NCBI GenBank assembly: GCA_035532115.1
Contig: DATKRO010000058.1
Span: forward strand, 51,595-115,594
Direction of reading: 5' to 3'
Source: Acaudatibacter sp035532115
GTDB lineage: Bacteria > Pseudomonadota > Alphaproteobacteria > Caulobacterales > Caulobacteraceae
Length of the DNA: 64,000 nt
Positions 26,326-36,066 of the stretch are shown here, in pieces (the first letter of the stretch is position 1; each line of letters opens with the position of its first letter). The notes under the pieces are model-generated. The model saw nothing but the letters and a program-made list of their open reading frames with translations. It did not search any database and was not told where the DNA came from. Made by a program: the position numbers and the translations under genes.

Positions 26326-26567
26326 GGCCCAGTCATCGCCCAAATCGCCGGCCTTGGCGAGCCGCGACCGCGGCGCCGGACCGGGGCCGGCTGCGGGCTT
26401 CGGCCCGCGGAGGTCCGGCCCGCGTTTGCGGGAGGAGCGCAATTCCGCTAGGGTCTGGCAGCCTTGAAGCGAGACGCGACCCTGAGTCGGACCCCGCGCG
26501 CCGGACGGCGATCCTGCGCGCGCTTTCATTTGCGGCCAGGGCCGTGCGCTGGAGGAAGGCCCACACC

Positions 26568-27323
26568 ATGACCCGGCGCAAGAAGATCTACGAAGGCAAG
26601 GCCAAGATCCTCTATGAGGGGCCCGAGCCCGGCACCCTGATCCAGTACTTCAAGGATGACGCCACCGCTTTCGACGCCCAGAAGAAGGCGGTGCTCGAGG
26701 GCAAGGGCGTCATCAACAACCGCATCAGCGAATACGTGATGACCCGGCTCAACACCATCGGGGTGCAGAACCATTTCATCAAGCGGCTGAACCTGCGCGA
26801 GCAGCTGATCAAGGAAGTCGAGATCATCCCGCTCGAGGTGGTGTGCCGCAACATCGCCGCGGGCTCGCTGTCGACGCGGCTGGGTCTGCCCGAGGGCGAG
26901 GCGCTGCCGCGATCGATCATCGAGTTCTACTTCAAGAACGACAAGCTGCACGACCCGATGGTGGCCGAGGAGCACATCACCGCGTTCAACTGGGCCTCCA
27001 CCCAGGAGATCGACGACATCATGGCCCTCACCTTGCGGATCAACGACTATCTGTGCGGCCTGTTCGGCGCGGTGGGGATCACGCTGGTGGACTTCAAGAT
27101 CGAGTTCGGCCGCGTCTGGGACGGCGACTTCTCGCACATCATCCTCGCCGACGAGATCAGCCCCGACTCGTGCCGCCTGTGGGATTCGGCCACCAACGAA
27201 AAGCTCGACAAGGATCGCTTCCGCCGCGACCTCGGCGCCGTCATCGAAAGCTACACCGAGGTGGCGCGCCGGCTCGGCATCATGAAGGAGATGCCGACGG
27301 TGATTCAGGGCGGCATCCATTGA
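26568..27323 (+). CDS. purC: phosphoribosylaminoimidazole-succinocarboxamide synthase
   Basis: A 251-residue SAICAR synthetase (ATP-dependent condensation of CAIR with aspartate). Start MTRRKKIYEGKAKILYEG is the family N-terminus; an RBS-like GGAGGAAGG lies just upstream, and an in-frame extension to 26544 is less likely. Conserved stretches are LIQYFKDDATAFDAQKKAVL, PLEVVCRNIAAGSLSTRLG, LVDFKIEFGRVWDGDFSHII and LADEISPDSCRLWDS. It heads the purC-purS-purQ transcript. Confidence 0.97.
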   Translation: MTRRKKIYEGKAKILYEGPEPGTLIQYFKDDATAFDAQKKAVLEGKGVINNRISEYVMTRLNTIGVQNHFIKRLNLREQLIKEVEIIPLEVVCRNIAAGSLSTRLGLPEGEALPRSIIEFYFKNDKLHDPMVAEEHITAFNWASTQEIDDIMALTLRINDYLCGLFGAVGITLVDFKIEFGRVWDGDFSHIILADEISPDSCRLWDSATNEKLDKDRFRRDLGAVIESYTEVARRLGIMKEMPTVIQGGIH

Positions 27324-27351
27324 CGCGGCGGCTGCGGCGCGGGACGGCCTC

Positions 27352-27588
27352 GTGAAGGCGACGGTCCAGGTCTTCCTCAAGCCTGGCGTGCTCGACGTGC
27401 AGGGCAAGGCGGTGGAGAGCGCGCTGCACGGCCTCGGCTGGCCGGAAGTCTCGGAGGTGAGGGTGGGCCGGCTGATCGAGTTCGAACTGCCGGGCGAGGC
27501 CGGCGCGGTCGAGGCCGAGGTCGAGGCCATGTGCGAGCGCCTGCTCGCCAACACCGTGATCGAGAGCTACCGGGTGAGGCTGGGGTGA
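27352..27588 (+). CDS. purS: FGAM synthase subunit PurS
   Basis: The 78-residue PurS subunit starts at GTG 27352 with MKATVQVFLKPGVLDVQGKA and continues VESALHGLGWPEVSEVRVGR. PurS bridges PurQ and the small PurL to form the formylglycinamidine synthase complex found in organisms without the single long PurL. Its stop overlaps the purQ GTG (GTGA), coupling translation. The gene is complete and of normal length. Confidence 0.95.
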   Translation: MKATVQVFLKPGVLDVQGKAVESALHGLGWPEVSEVRVGRLIEFELPGEAGAVEAEVEAMCERLLANTVIESYRVRLG

Positions 27589-28247
27589 AGGCCGCGGTCG
27601 TCGTCTTCCCCGGCTCCAACTGCGACCGCGACTGCAGGACCGCCATCGAGCGCTCCACCGGCGCCCGCGTCGAGATGGTCTGGCACGGCGAAACGGCGCT
27701 GCCCGCCGGCCTCGACCTGATCGTGCTGCCGGGCGGCTTCTCCTACGGCGACTACCTGCGCTGCGGCGCCATGGCGGCGCTGTCGCCGGTGATGGCCGAG
27801 GTCGGCCGGGCGGCCGATCGCGGCGTCGCCGTGGCCGGCGTCTGCAACGGCTTCCAGATCCTGTGCGAGGCGCGGCTGCTGCCGGGCGCGCTGCTGCGCA
27901 ACGCCGGGCTGCGCTATGTGTGCAAGGCGGTCGAGCTCGAGGTGGTCAATGCGCAGACGCGCTTCACCGCCGGCTTCGGCGACCGCCGCACGGTGCGGAT
28001 GACCGTGGGCAACGGCGAAGGAAACTATTTCGCCGACGCAGCGACGCTGGACCGGCTGGAGGGCCAGGGCCAAGTGGTGTTCCGCTATCGCGACAATCCC
28101 AACGGCTCGGCCCGCGACATCGCCGGCATCGTCAGCGAGCGCGGCAACGTGCTCGGCCTCATGCCCCACCCCGACCGCGCCTTCGAAGCGGCGCTCGGGT
28201 CCGAGGACGGCGCCCTGCTGTTCCAGAGCGTGCTGGCGAGCGCCTGA
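27585..28247 (+). CDS. purQ: FGAM synthase glutaminase subunit PurQ
   Basis: A 220-residue class I glutamine amidotransferase that supplies ammonia to PurL. GTG 27585 overlaps the purS stop. It begins MKAAVVVFPGSNCDRDC. The nucleophile elbow is GVAVAGVCNGFQILCEARLL (catalytic Cys) and the catalytic His/Glu are in VLGLMPHPDRAFEAALG. LPGGFSYGDYLRCGAMA is the oxyanion region. After purQ the operon is interrupted by 522 bases without a gene before purL. Confidence 0.96.
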   Translation: MKAAVVVFPGSNCDRDCRTAIERSTGARVEMVWHGETALPAGLDLIVLPGGFSYGDYLRCGAMAALSPVMAEVGRAADRGVAVAGVCNGFQILCEARLLPGALLRNAGLRYVCKAVELEVVNAQTRFTAGFGDRRTVRMTVGNGEGNYFADAATLDRLEGQGQVVFRYRDNPNGSARDIAGIVSERGNVLGLMPHPDRAFEAALGSEDGALLFQSVLASA

Positions 28248-28769
28248 GCCGCCTCGAAGGGCCGCGACGACATCGGTCAGCACAGAGTCGCCGCCCTCGG
28301 AGAGCAAGGGCTCGCCCGCGACCTTGGCCAGGCGACCTTGGCCGAGCGTAGGCGAAGCTGTCACCAAGCATCAGATTGGTTCGCCGAACTCGCCGTCCAT
28401 CTCCGCCTCGATCGGCATGCGGCGAGATGCGAAAGGGCCGGCGCCTGATGCGTCCGGCCCTTCCATTCGAGCGGGGCAAGGGATTGAGGGGGGACTCCCT
28501 CGCGCCGTCGAAACCCGTCAACGGGTGGTGTTTCGATCTGAATTCTGGCGACCGGAAGCGACCGGTTTCGGCCCGGGCCGAGGCGCCGGGCCGGCGGGGC
28601 GCTTCGAAGCCGCCGTGTCCTTGGGTTTCTGACCTTTGCGTTCGCCCAATCAGTCTGCTCCGGTCCGCGCCGCCCTCACCGGGCGGCTTTCCGAGCCGAT
28701 GAACCGTGCAGGCCCGGGAAGGTTCCCCGCCTATCGCGCCCCGGCGCCAATCCCGGTAGAAGCCTCGCC
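28248..28769. other. 522-base gene-free, hairpin-rich spacer between purQ and purL
   Basis: No open frame here is convincing on either strand. Several inverted repeats are visible: AAGGGCCGG/CCGGCCCTT (28433-28462), TCGAAAC/GTTTCGA with an inner CCCGT/ACGGG (28508-28536), and CGGCCCGG/CCGGGCCG (28569-28593). The spacing suggests a terminator after purQ and a structured leader of purL, or an unannotated RNA. An approximate RBS for purL is not obvious. No known riboswitch consensus is recognised by eye. Confidence 0.6.
28433..28462. terminator. strong hairpin, possible terminator
   Basis: A perfect 9-bp stem AAGGGCCGG / CCGGCCCTT with a 12-base loop. On the minus strand the stem is followed by TTCGC and on the plus strand by CCATTCG, so no long U-run exists on either side. 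It is therefore an atypical or factor-assisted terminator, or part of a structured RNA between purQ and purL. Confidence 0.4.
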
Positions 28770-30965
<2,196 letters not shown>

Positions 30966-30980
30966 ATCCAGAACGCTGGA

Positions 30981-31021
30981 GCGCGTTCCGCAAAGCCGGA
31001 TCCGCCTTTTGCGGAACGCGC
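30981..31021. terminator. 14-bp palindromic hairpin between convergent genes
   Basis: GCGCGTTCCGCAAA pairs perfectly with TTTGCGGAACGCGC across a 13-base loop. It lies between the purL stop and the stop of the convergent lipoprotein gene and can act as a bidirectional terminator. The flanks carry CTAGA and CTAGAG, and such long GC-rich palindromes are often dispersed repeats in alphaproteobacterial genomes; whether this one is repeated elsewhere cannot be seen here. Confidence 0.65.
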
Positions 31022-31022
31022 A

Positions 31023-31625
31023 CTAGAGAGACGGCGCGCCCGGCGCAATGAAGGCGACCTCGTTCAGCGCCGTGCGATCCTGCAGCGCCAGCACGGCCGC
31101 CTTGCGCACCGCCGCGAGCGGCTGGACGCCGCAGCCGCTGGAGCTGGGCTTGATGGAGATGGCGCTGCTCGCCGGCCCCGGGCAGGCGACCGCGGCCCCG
31201 GTGGCGCCGACGAGCTGACCGCGCCCGTTCTCGGTCAGGTCGGTGAGGGCGAGGAAGAGATAGCCGTCCTTGGGGGTGCCCACCTCGGCGATCAGCGGAT
31301 CGCCGGGATCGAGGTGGTAATTGGCGGCATAGCTGGCGTCGAGCATGGCGCTGGTGCGGCCGCTCGCCTCGCGCACCACCAGCGCCTTGCCGCGGTTGAG
31401 CCAGAACGGCGACGCGCAGCTTGGCCAGGCGTGGATGTCGGCCTGGCTGGGCTTCGGGCAGCCGGGATCGAGAATCGCCCAAAGACCCTCCGCGGGCCGC
31501 GGGGCCGACGCGGCGGCCATGGCAGGCTTGCCATGGTGGTGGCGCCAGATGAAGGCGAGCGGCGCCCGCACCACCTGGCAGGCGCTCAATCCCAGGGCGA
31601 TCATGACAATCAGGAATCGGCGCAT
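31023..31625 (-). CDS. lipoprotein of unknown function
   Basis: A 200-residue lipoprotein from ATG 31625 (MRRFLIVMIALGLSACQVV), with lipobox LSAC at the expected place and GGAGG upstream. The mature part has four cysteines (DPGCPKPS, WPSCASPFWL, VACPGPAS, SGCGVQPL) and phrases such as RGKALVVREASGRTSA and EVGTPKDGYLFLALTDLT. No family is recognised. It is convergent with purL, and its start lies 206 bases from bolA. An upstream in-frame start would destroy the lipobox geometry and is rejected. Confidence 0.75.
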   Translation of the reverse strand: MRRFLIVMIALGLSACQVVRAPLAFIWRHHHGKPAMAAASAPRPAEGLWAILDPGCPKPSQADIHAWPSCASPFWLNRGKALVVREASGRTSAMLDASYAANYHLDPGDPLIAEVGTPKDGYLFLALTDLTENGRGQLVGATGAAVACPGPASSAISIKPSSSGCGVQPLAAVRKAAVLALQDRTALNEVAFIAPGAPSL

Positions 31626-31831
31626 CGGCCGTGGCCCCTCCAGCAGAGGCAATATACGGCCGGCTTCACCCGATTGCAGCCACAAATCAGGGACGCGGCG
31701 GCCCGCCGGTTCGGATCGCCCGCGTCGCTTCGCCACTGGCGCCCGCCGCGCGCGAACGATGGGAAACCAGGTTCTACAAGCGTTGTTAGGCTTTATCGGT
31801 CACTGATCTTGCTCTCGAGGAGCCCGCCCGC

Positions 31832-32071
31832 ATGCCCATGGCCGCCGCCGAACTCGAGGCCGAACTGCGCCAGGCGTTCCCGGACGCCGAGATCGTGGTC
31901 GAGGACCTGGCGGGGGACGGCGATCATTATCGGGCGCGAATCACCGCCGAGGCGTTCCGCGGCCTGCCGCGGCTGCGCCAGCACCAGCTCGTCCATGCGG
32001 CGCTGAAGGGCAAGATCGGCGCAGAGCTGCACGCCCTGGCGCTGCAGACCGGCGCGCCGACCACGGGCTGA
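31832..32071 (+). CDS. bolA: BolA-family protein
   Basis: A 79-residue BolA-like protein (BolA2 type). The class II KH-like fold shows LEAELRQAFPDAEIVVEDL, GDGDHYRARITAEAFRGL and RLRQHQLVHAALKGKIGAEL. The conserved His in the last segment is the one that shares a [2Fe-2S] cluster with a monothiol glutaredoxin. grxD lies two genes downstream on the same strand, with only an aldo/keto reductase-like gene between. GAGGAG lies 9 bases before the ATG. The protein acts in iron sensing and Fe-S trafficking. Confidence 0.93.
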   Translation: MPMAAAELEAELRQAFPDAEIVVEDLAGDGDHYRARITAEAFRGLPRLRQHQLVHAALKGKIGAELHALALQTGAPTTG

Positions 32072-32077
32072 GAGCGC

Positions 32078-32977
32078 ATGCGATACCGTCCCTTCGCGCG
32101 CGCGGGCATGGCCGTCTCGGCGATTTGCCTCGTGCTGGACGGCGGGACGGCCACGGCGACGGCGGACCACTGGCGCGATCTCGTCCACGCGGCCCTCGAA
32201 GAGGGCGTCAACGCCTTCGAGATCGTCAGGCCATCGCCGGAGCTGCTGCGCGGCCTGGCGCAGGGCGCCGCAGCGGTCGCCCGCAAGCTGCTCTTCGTCG
32301 GCCTGCGCGCGCCCCCGGACGCCGATGCGGCGCGCCTGGCCGGCTGGGTCGAGGCGATCATCGGCGCCGCGGGCGTGGGCGATCTGGATCTGCTCAGCCT
32401 GGACGCCGAGCGCTCTCTGCCCACCGGCGCGCCGGCGATGCTGCGCGCCCTGAAGGATCAGGGGCTGGCGCGGCGGCTGGCCATCGCCGGCGACGGCGAA
32501 CTGCTGGCCGAGCATGTCCGGGCCGGCGCCTTCGACGCCCTGATCACGCCGTTCAACCTGCTCAGCGGCTGGCGCGAGCGGCACATGATCCGGCTGGCGG
32601 CCGAGGCGCAGATGGCGGTGATCGGCAGCGACGCCTGCCCGGCCGCGGTCGCCACGCTCGCCGAGGCGGCCCGCGCCGCCGCGAGGACCATCCGCCGCTC
32701 CCGCCGCGAACCGCTCGCCGGCGCCGGGTCCTACGCCTTCCTGGAGGCGACGCGGGGCTGGAGCGCCGAACAGCTCTGCATCGGCTACGCCCTGACCGAG
32801 CCGGCGCTCGCCACCGTGCGCATCCAGGCGCGAGACCGCGAACACCTGGCGGCTCTGGCCCGGATCACCGAACGCGACCTGCCGGCGGCCGTCAGCGCCC
32901 AGATTGAAATGGCGCGCTTCTCGGCCGAGCGCGCCTCGGGCGTCGAACGCCGCAGCCAGATCCGCCGCAGCGCTTGA
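32078..32977 (+). CDS. aldo/keto reductase-like protein without catalytic tetrad
   Basis: A 299-residue protein with TIM-barrel AKR-like layout: MRYRPFARAGMAVSAICLVL at the start, ALEEGVNAFEIVRPSPELLR where AKRs carry GxxxFDTAxxYGxSE, LVGGDLDLL-like GVGDLDLLSLD, AFDALITPFNLLSGWRERH and SAEQLCIGYALTEPALATV at the end. The catalytic Asp and Tyr positions are replaced (FE and RP), so reductase activity is doubtful. It sits between bolA and grxD with short spacers, so it may have an accessory role in the same Fe-S pathway; this is inferred from position. Confidence 0.7.
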   Translation: MRYRPFARAGMAVSAICLVLDGGTATATADHWRDLVHAALEEGVNAFEIVRPSPELLRGLAQGAAAVARKLLFVGLRAPPDADAARLAGWVEAIIGAAGVGDLDLLSLDAERSLPTGAPAMLRALKDQGLARRLAIAGDGELLAEHVRAGAFDALITPFNLLSGWRERHMIRLAAEAQMAVIGSDACPAAVATLAEAARAAARTIRRSRREPLAGAGSYAFLEATRGWSAEQLCIGYALTEPALATVRIQARDREHLAALARITERDLPAAVSAQIEMARFSAERASGVERRSQIRRSA

Positions 32978-33047
32978 CCGGCGCCGCCGCGCTCCCTAGC
33001 TCTTGGGCCAAGCCCCTTCCCTCTTCCCGCCGAAAAGGCCGTCCGCC

Positions 33048-33437
33048 GTGAGCGACATCGCCGAAGACACCGCCATCCACGATTTCATCGCCAAGGCCAT
33101 CGCCGCCCATCCGGTGGTGCTGTTCATGAAGGGCGTGCCCGACGAACCGCGCTGCGGCTTCTCGGCCATTACCGTCCAGATCCTCGATCACCTGGGCGTC
33201 GACTTCACCGGCATCGACGTGCTGCAATCGGACGATCTGCGCCAGGGGATCAAGAGCTTCTCCGACTGGCCGACGATTCCGCAGCTCTACGTCAAGGGCG
33301 AACTCGTCGGCGGCTCGGACATCGTGCGCGAGATGTTCCAGTCGGGCGAGCTGAAGCCGTTCCTGACCGAAAAGGGCGTGCTCGCGGCTAGCGACGTCCC
33401 AGCGGGTTCATCAGGAAGAGCGGTCGCGCCGGATTAA
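33048..33437 (+). CDS. grxD: monothiol glutaredoxin (Grx4 family)
   Basis: A 129-residue glutaredoxin with the single-cysteine CGFS active site: VVLFMKGVPDEPRCGFSA, then DVLQSDDLRQGIKSFSDWPT, IPQLYVKGELVGGSDI. These proteins hold a [2Fe-2S] cluster with glutathione and deliver it to targets, together with BolA. GTG 33048 gives a normal N-terminus. The C-terminus is about 15 residues longer than usual (ASDVPAGSSGRAVAPD) and overlaps the convergent lipoprotein gene by 50 bases. The extra tail suggests that the ancestral stop has been lost. Confidence 0.93.
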   Translation: MSDIAEDTAIHDFIAKAIAAHPVVLFMKGVPDEPRCGFSAITVQILDHLGVDFTGIDVLQSDDLRQGIKSFSDWPTIPQLYVKGELVGGSDIVREMFQSGELKPFLTEKGVLAASDVPAGSSGRAVAPD

Positions 33438-33753
33438 GGGCGAGTTCGGCGTAGCTGAAGGTCAGGTCCACATAGCCGGCCGGGCCCTTGCAGGCGTCGA
33501 CGCGGCGGCGCCCGAACGCCACCCGTTCGCCCGGCCCGGCGCGCTCGACGTAGAAGGCGAAGTCCGCCTTGGTGGTGCAGCCCATGCTGCGCACCGTGAT
33601 GGTGACGCCATCGGCCGAGATGCGCACGGCCAGCATCGGCTCCAGCAGCTCGACTCCGGCGCCGGGCGGGGCCGGCGCGCCGGGCAAGGTCGCGCAGGCC
33701 GAAAGGGCCGCGAGGCTGGCGGCGAGCAGGAAGCGGCGGGTCGCGCCGCGCAT
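33388..33753 (-). CDS. small lipoprotein
   Basis: A 121-residue lipoprotein: MRGATRRFLLAASLAALSAC gives an N-terminal signal with lipobox LSAC at its end. The mature part contains VRISADGVTITVRSMGC, TTKADFAFYVERAGPGERV and VDLTFSYAELALNPARPL. Two later cysteines could pair. No family is recognised, although the layout is seen in short Caulobacterales lipoproteins. It overlaps the 3' end of grxD by 50 bases and starts 32 bases from the rpsD stop on the same strand. Confidence 0.75.
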   Translation of the reverse strand: MRGATRRFLLAASLAALSACATLPGAPAPPGAGVELLEPMLAVRISADGVTITVRSMGCTTKADFAFYVERAGPGERVAFGRRRVDACKGPAGYVDLTFSYAELALNPARPLFLMNPLGRR

Positions 33754-33784
33754 CGCCCGGCCGGCCCGCGCCGCCGCCCTCGCC

Positions 33785-34402
33785 TCAGGAGGAGTAGAAC
33801 TCGACGACGAGGTTCGGCTCCATCTTCACCGGATAGGGCACCTCGGCCAGCTCCGGCAGGCGGGTGAGCTTGGCGCTCATCGCCTTGGGATCGACCTCGA
33901 CGTAGTCGGGCACGTCGCGCTCGGCGAGCTGCATCGCCTCCAGCACCAGGGCCATGTTGCGCGAGCGCTCGCGCACCTGCACCAGGTCGCCCACCTTCAG
34001 CCGGTAGGAGGGGATGTTCACCCGTCTGCCGTTCACCATGACGTGGCCGTGGTTGACGAACTGGCGCGCGGCGAAGGGCGTCGGCACGAACTTGGCGCGA
34101 TAGACGGTGGCGTCGAGCCGGCTCTCCAGGAGCGCGATCAGGTTTTCCGAGGTGTTGCCCTTGCGCCGGTCGGCCTCGGCGTAGATGCGGCTGAACTGCT
34201 TCTCGGTCAGATTGCCGTAGTAGCCCTTCAGCTTCTGCTTGGCCCGCAACTGGAGCCCGAAGTCGGAGACCTTGGACTTGCGGCGCTGACCGTGCTGGCC
34301 GGGGCCGTAGGAACGGGCGTTGATCGGCGACTTCGGGCGACCCCAGAGGTTCTCGCCCATTCGCCGGTCGATCTTGTACTTCGCCGATTGTCGCTTCGAC
34401 AT
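33785..34402 (-). CDS. rpsD: 30S ribosomal protein S4
   Basis: The 205-residue S4 protein that nucleates 30S assembly. It begins MSKRQSAKYKIDRRMGENLW and carries the S4 RNA-binding domain RLDATVYRAKFVPTPFAARQ, then HVMVNGRRVNIPSYRLKVGD. Length and both domains are normal. As in many alphaproteobacteria it stands outside the main ribosomal-protein operons. The 210-base upstream region shows no gene and should hold its promoter. Confidence 0.97.
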   Translation of the reverse strand: MSKRQSAKYKIDRRMGENLWGRPKSPINARSYGPGQHGQRRKSKVSDFGLQLRAKQKLKGYYGNLTEKQFSRIYAEADRRKGNTSENLIALLESRLDATVYRAKFVPTPFAARQFVNHGHVMVNGRRVNIPSYRLKVGDLVQVRERSRNMALVLEAMQLAERDVPDYVEVDPKAMSAKLTRLPELAEVPYPVKMEPNLVVEFYSS

Positions 34403-34612
34403 GCGCCAGGCTCATTTCGCTTCGATGCGGCCCGGCCTCCCCGTGGTTGGAGAGGCGATCTCAACGGCGGCGCACGCATCACCCGTCATGCGACCGACGC
34501 CCGGAGCAAGGTCCAGGCGACGGAAGGCGCGGCTTATGGGCCGGACAGGCGCGAAAAGTCAAGAAATCCGCTGCGAGCCTTCTGGCCCTGCGGGACACGG
34601 GCTCGAAAGCCT

Positions 34613-35875
34613 TCACGCGATGCCGGGCACCGGGTAGCGGCGGCAGAGATCGGTGGTCTCGCGCTTCATCCTGGCCAGCGACGCCTCGTCGCGGGGCGCG
34701 CGCAGGGCGGCCACGATCCAGCCGGCGATCGTGCGCATGTCGTCCTCGTCCATGCCGCGAGTGGTGCAGGCCGGCGTGCCCAGCCTGACGCCGGAGGGCC
34801 GCACCGGCGGCAGCGGATCGTCGGGAATCACCTGCTTGTTGGCGGTGACGCCGATGGCGTCGAGCGCCTCCTGCGCCTCGCGGCCGTCGATGCCGAAGCT
34901 CCTGGTCACGTCCATCACCATGAGATGGTTGTCGGTGCCGCCGGTGACGAGGCCGACCCCCTCGCCGGCGAGCGCGGCGGCGAGCGCCCTGGCGTTGGCC
35001 AGGGTCTTTTCGGCATAGGCGCGGAACGCCGGCTCGGCCGCCTTCCTGAAGGTCACGGCGGCGCCGGCGACGTTGTTCATGTGCGGACCGCCCTGCAGGC
35101 CGGGGAACACCGCCGCGTCGATCCGATGCGCATAGTCCTTCTTGCTGAGGATGAGCCCGCCCCTGGGACCGCGCAGGGTCTTGTGGGTGGTGGTGGTGAC
35201 GACGTCGAAGCCGGCGTCGAACGGATTGCGCATCGCCCCGGCGGCGACCAGGCCGCCGATGTGGGAGATGTCGGCCATGGTGATCGCCCCCACCTCGTCG
35301 GCGACGGCCTTGAACGAGGCGTAGTCGTAATCGCGCGGATACGACGAGTAGCCGCAGAGCACCATCTGGGGTCGCGTGGCCTTGGCGAGCGCCATCAGTT
35401 CGTCGAAGTCGATCGCCCCGCCCTGATCGGGGTGGGTCTTGTAGCGGACGAAGTTGAACACCTTGCCCATGTGAGAGACCGGCGCGCCGTGGGTGAGATG
35501 GCCGCCGTGCGAAAGGTCCATGGCGAGCACCGTGTCGCCCGGCTGCATGCAGGCGAAATAGACCGCCTGGTTCATCGGCGAACCGGAGAGCGGCTGGACG
35601 TTGGCGTGGTCGCAGGAGAACAGCTTGCGCGCGCGGCTGCGGGCGGTGCGCTCGACGGCGTCGGTGAACTCCTGGCCGCCGTAGTAGCGCCGGCCCGGAT
35701 AGCCTTCGGCATATTTGTTGGTGAGCACCGAACCCAGGCACGCCAGCACCTCGGGGTAGGTGTAGTTCTCCGATGGGATCATCTCGACCCCGTCCACCTC
35801 GCGCCGCTCCTCGCCGGCGATCGCGGCCTCGATGGCGGGATCGTAGCTGGCCAGGGCCTGGCGGTGCGCGTCCAT
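34613..35875 (-). CDS. glyA: serine hydroxymethyltransferase
   Basis: A 420-residue PLP enzyme converting serine and tetrahydrofolate to glycine and methylene-THF. ATG 35875 (MDAHRQALASYDPAIEAAIA) has AAGGAG 7 bases upstream; the longer frame is not supported. Conserved parts are MIPSENYTYPEVLACLGSVL, NKYAEGYPGRRYYGGQEF, LDLSHGGHLTHG, HIGGLVAAG and the PLP-lysine loop VVTTTTHKTLRGPRGGLI. It supplies one-carbon units used in the purine pathway encoded nearby. Confidence 0.97.
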   Translation of the reverse strand: MDAHRQALASYDPAIEAAIAGEERREVDGVEMIPSENYTYPEVLACLGSVLTNKYAEGYPGRRYYGGQEFTDAVERTARSRARKLFSCDHANVQPLSGSPMNQAVYFACMQPGDTVLAMDLSHGGHLTHGAPVSHMGKVFNFVRYKTHPDQGGAIDFDELMALAKATRPQMVLCGYSSYPRDYDYASFKAVADEVGAITMADISHIGGLVAAGAMRNPFDAGFDVVTTTTHKTLRGPRGGLILSKKDYAHRIDAAVFPGLQGGPHMNNVAGAAVTFRKAAEPAFRAYAEKTLANARALAAALAGEGVGLVTGGTDNHLMVMDVTRSFGIDGREAQEALDAIGVTANKQVIPDDPLPPVRPSGVRLGTPACTTRGMDEDDMRTIAGWIVAALRAPRDEASLARMKRETTDLCRRYPVPGIA

Positions 35876-36066
35876 GCGGGCGCTCCTTGGAGTGGAGGAC
35901 CGACGCGCCCTGGCGGTGATGCGCAAGGCGGCGTCGTCGCCCAGGCGAACGGCGAAGCGGCGCCCCGCGCTTCCCGATGGTCGATCCCATCCAAGCTCGC
36001 CAGTCACGCCGGGCGCGCCCGATTAGCAGGGCCGGGCGGCCACAGGCAAGGTGCGGTTCGGGCAAG

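Noticed and set aside
28372..28420. 15-residue minus-strand reading frame (MPIEAEMDGEFGEPI) near a hairpin
   Set aside because: Too short, without RBS, and no conservation can be judged; it may be a chance frame in the pur spacer.
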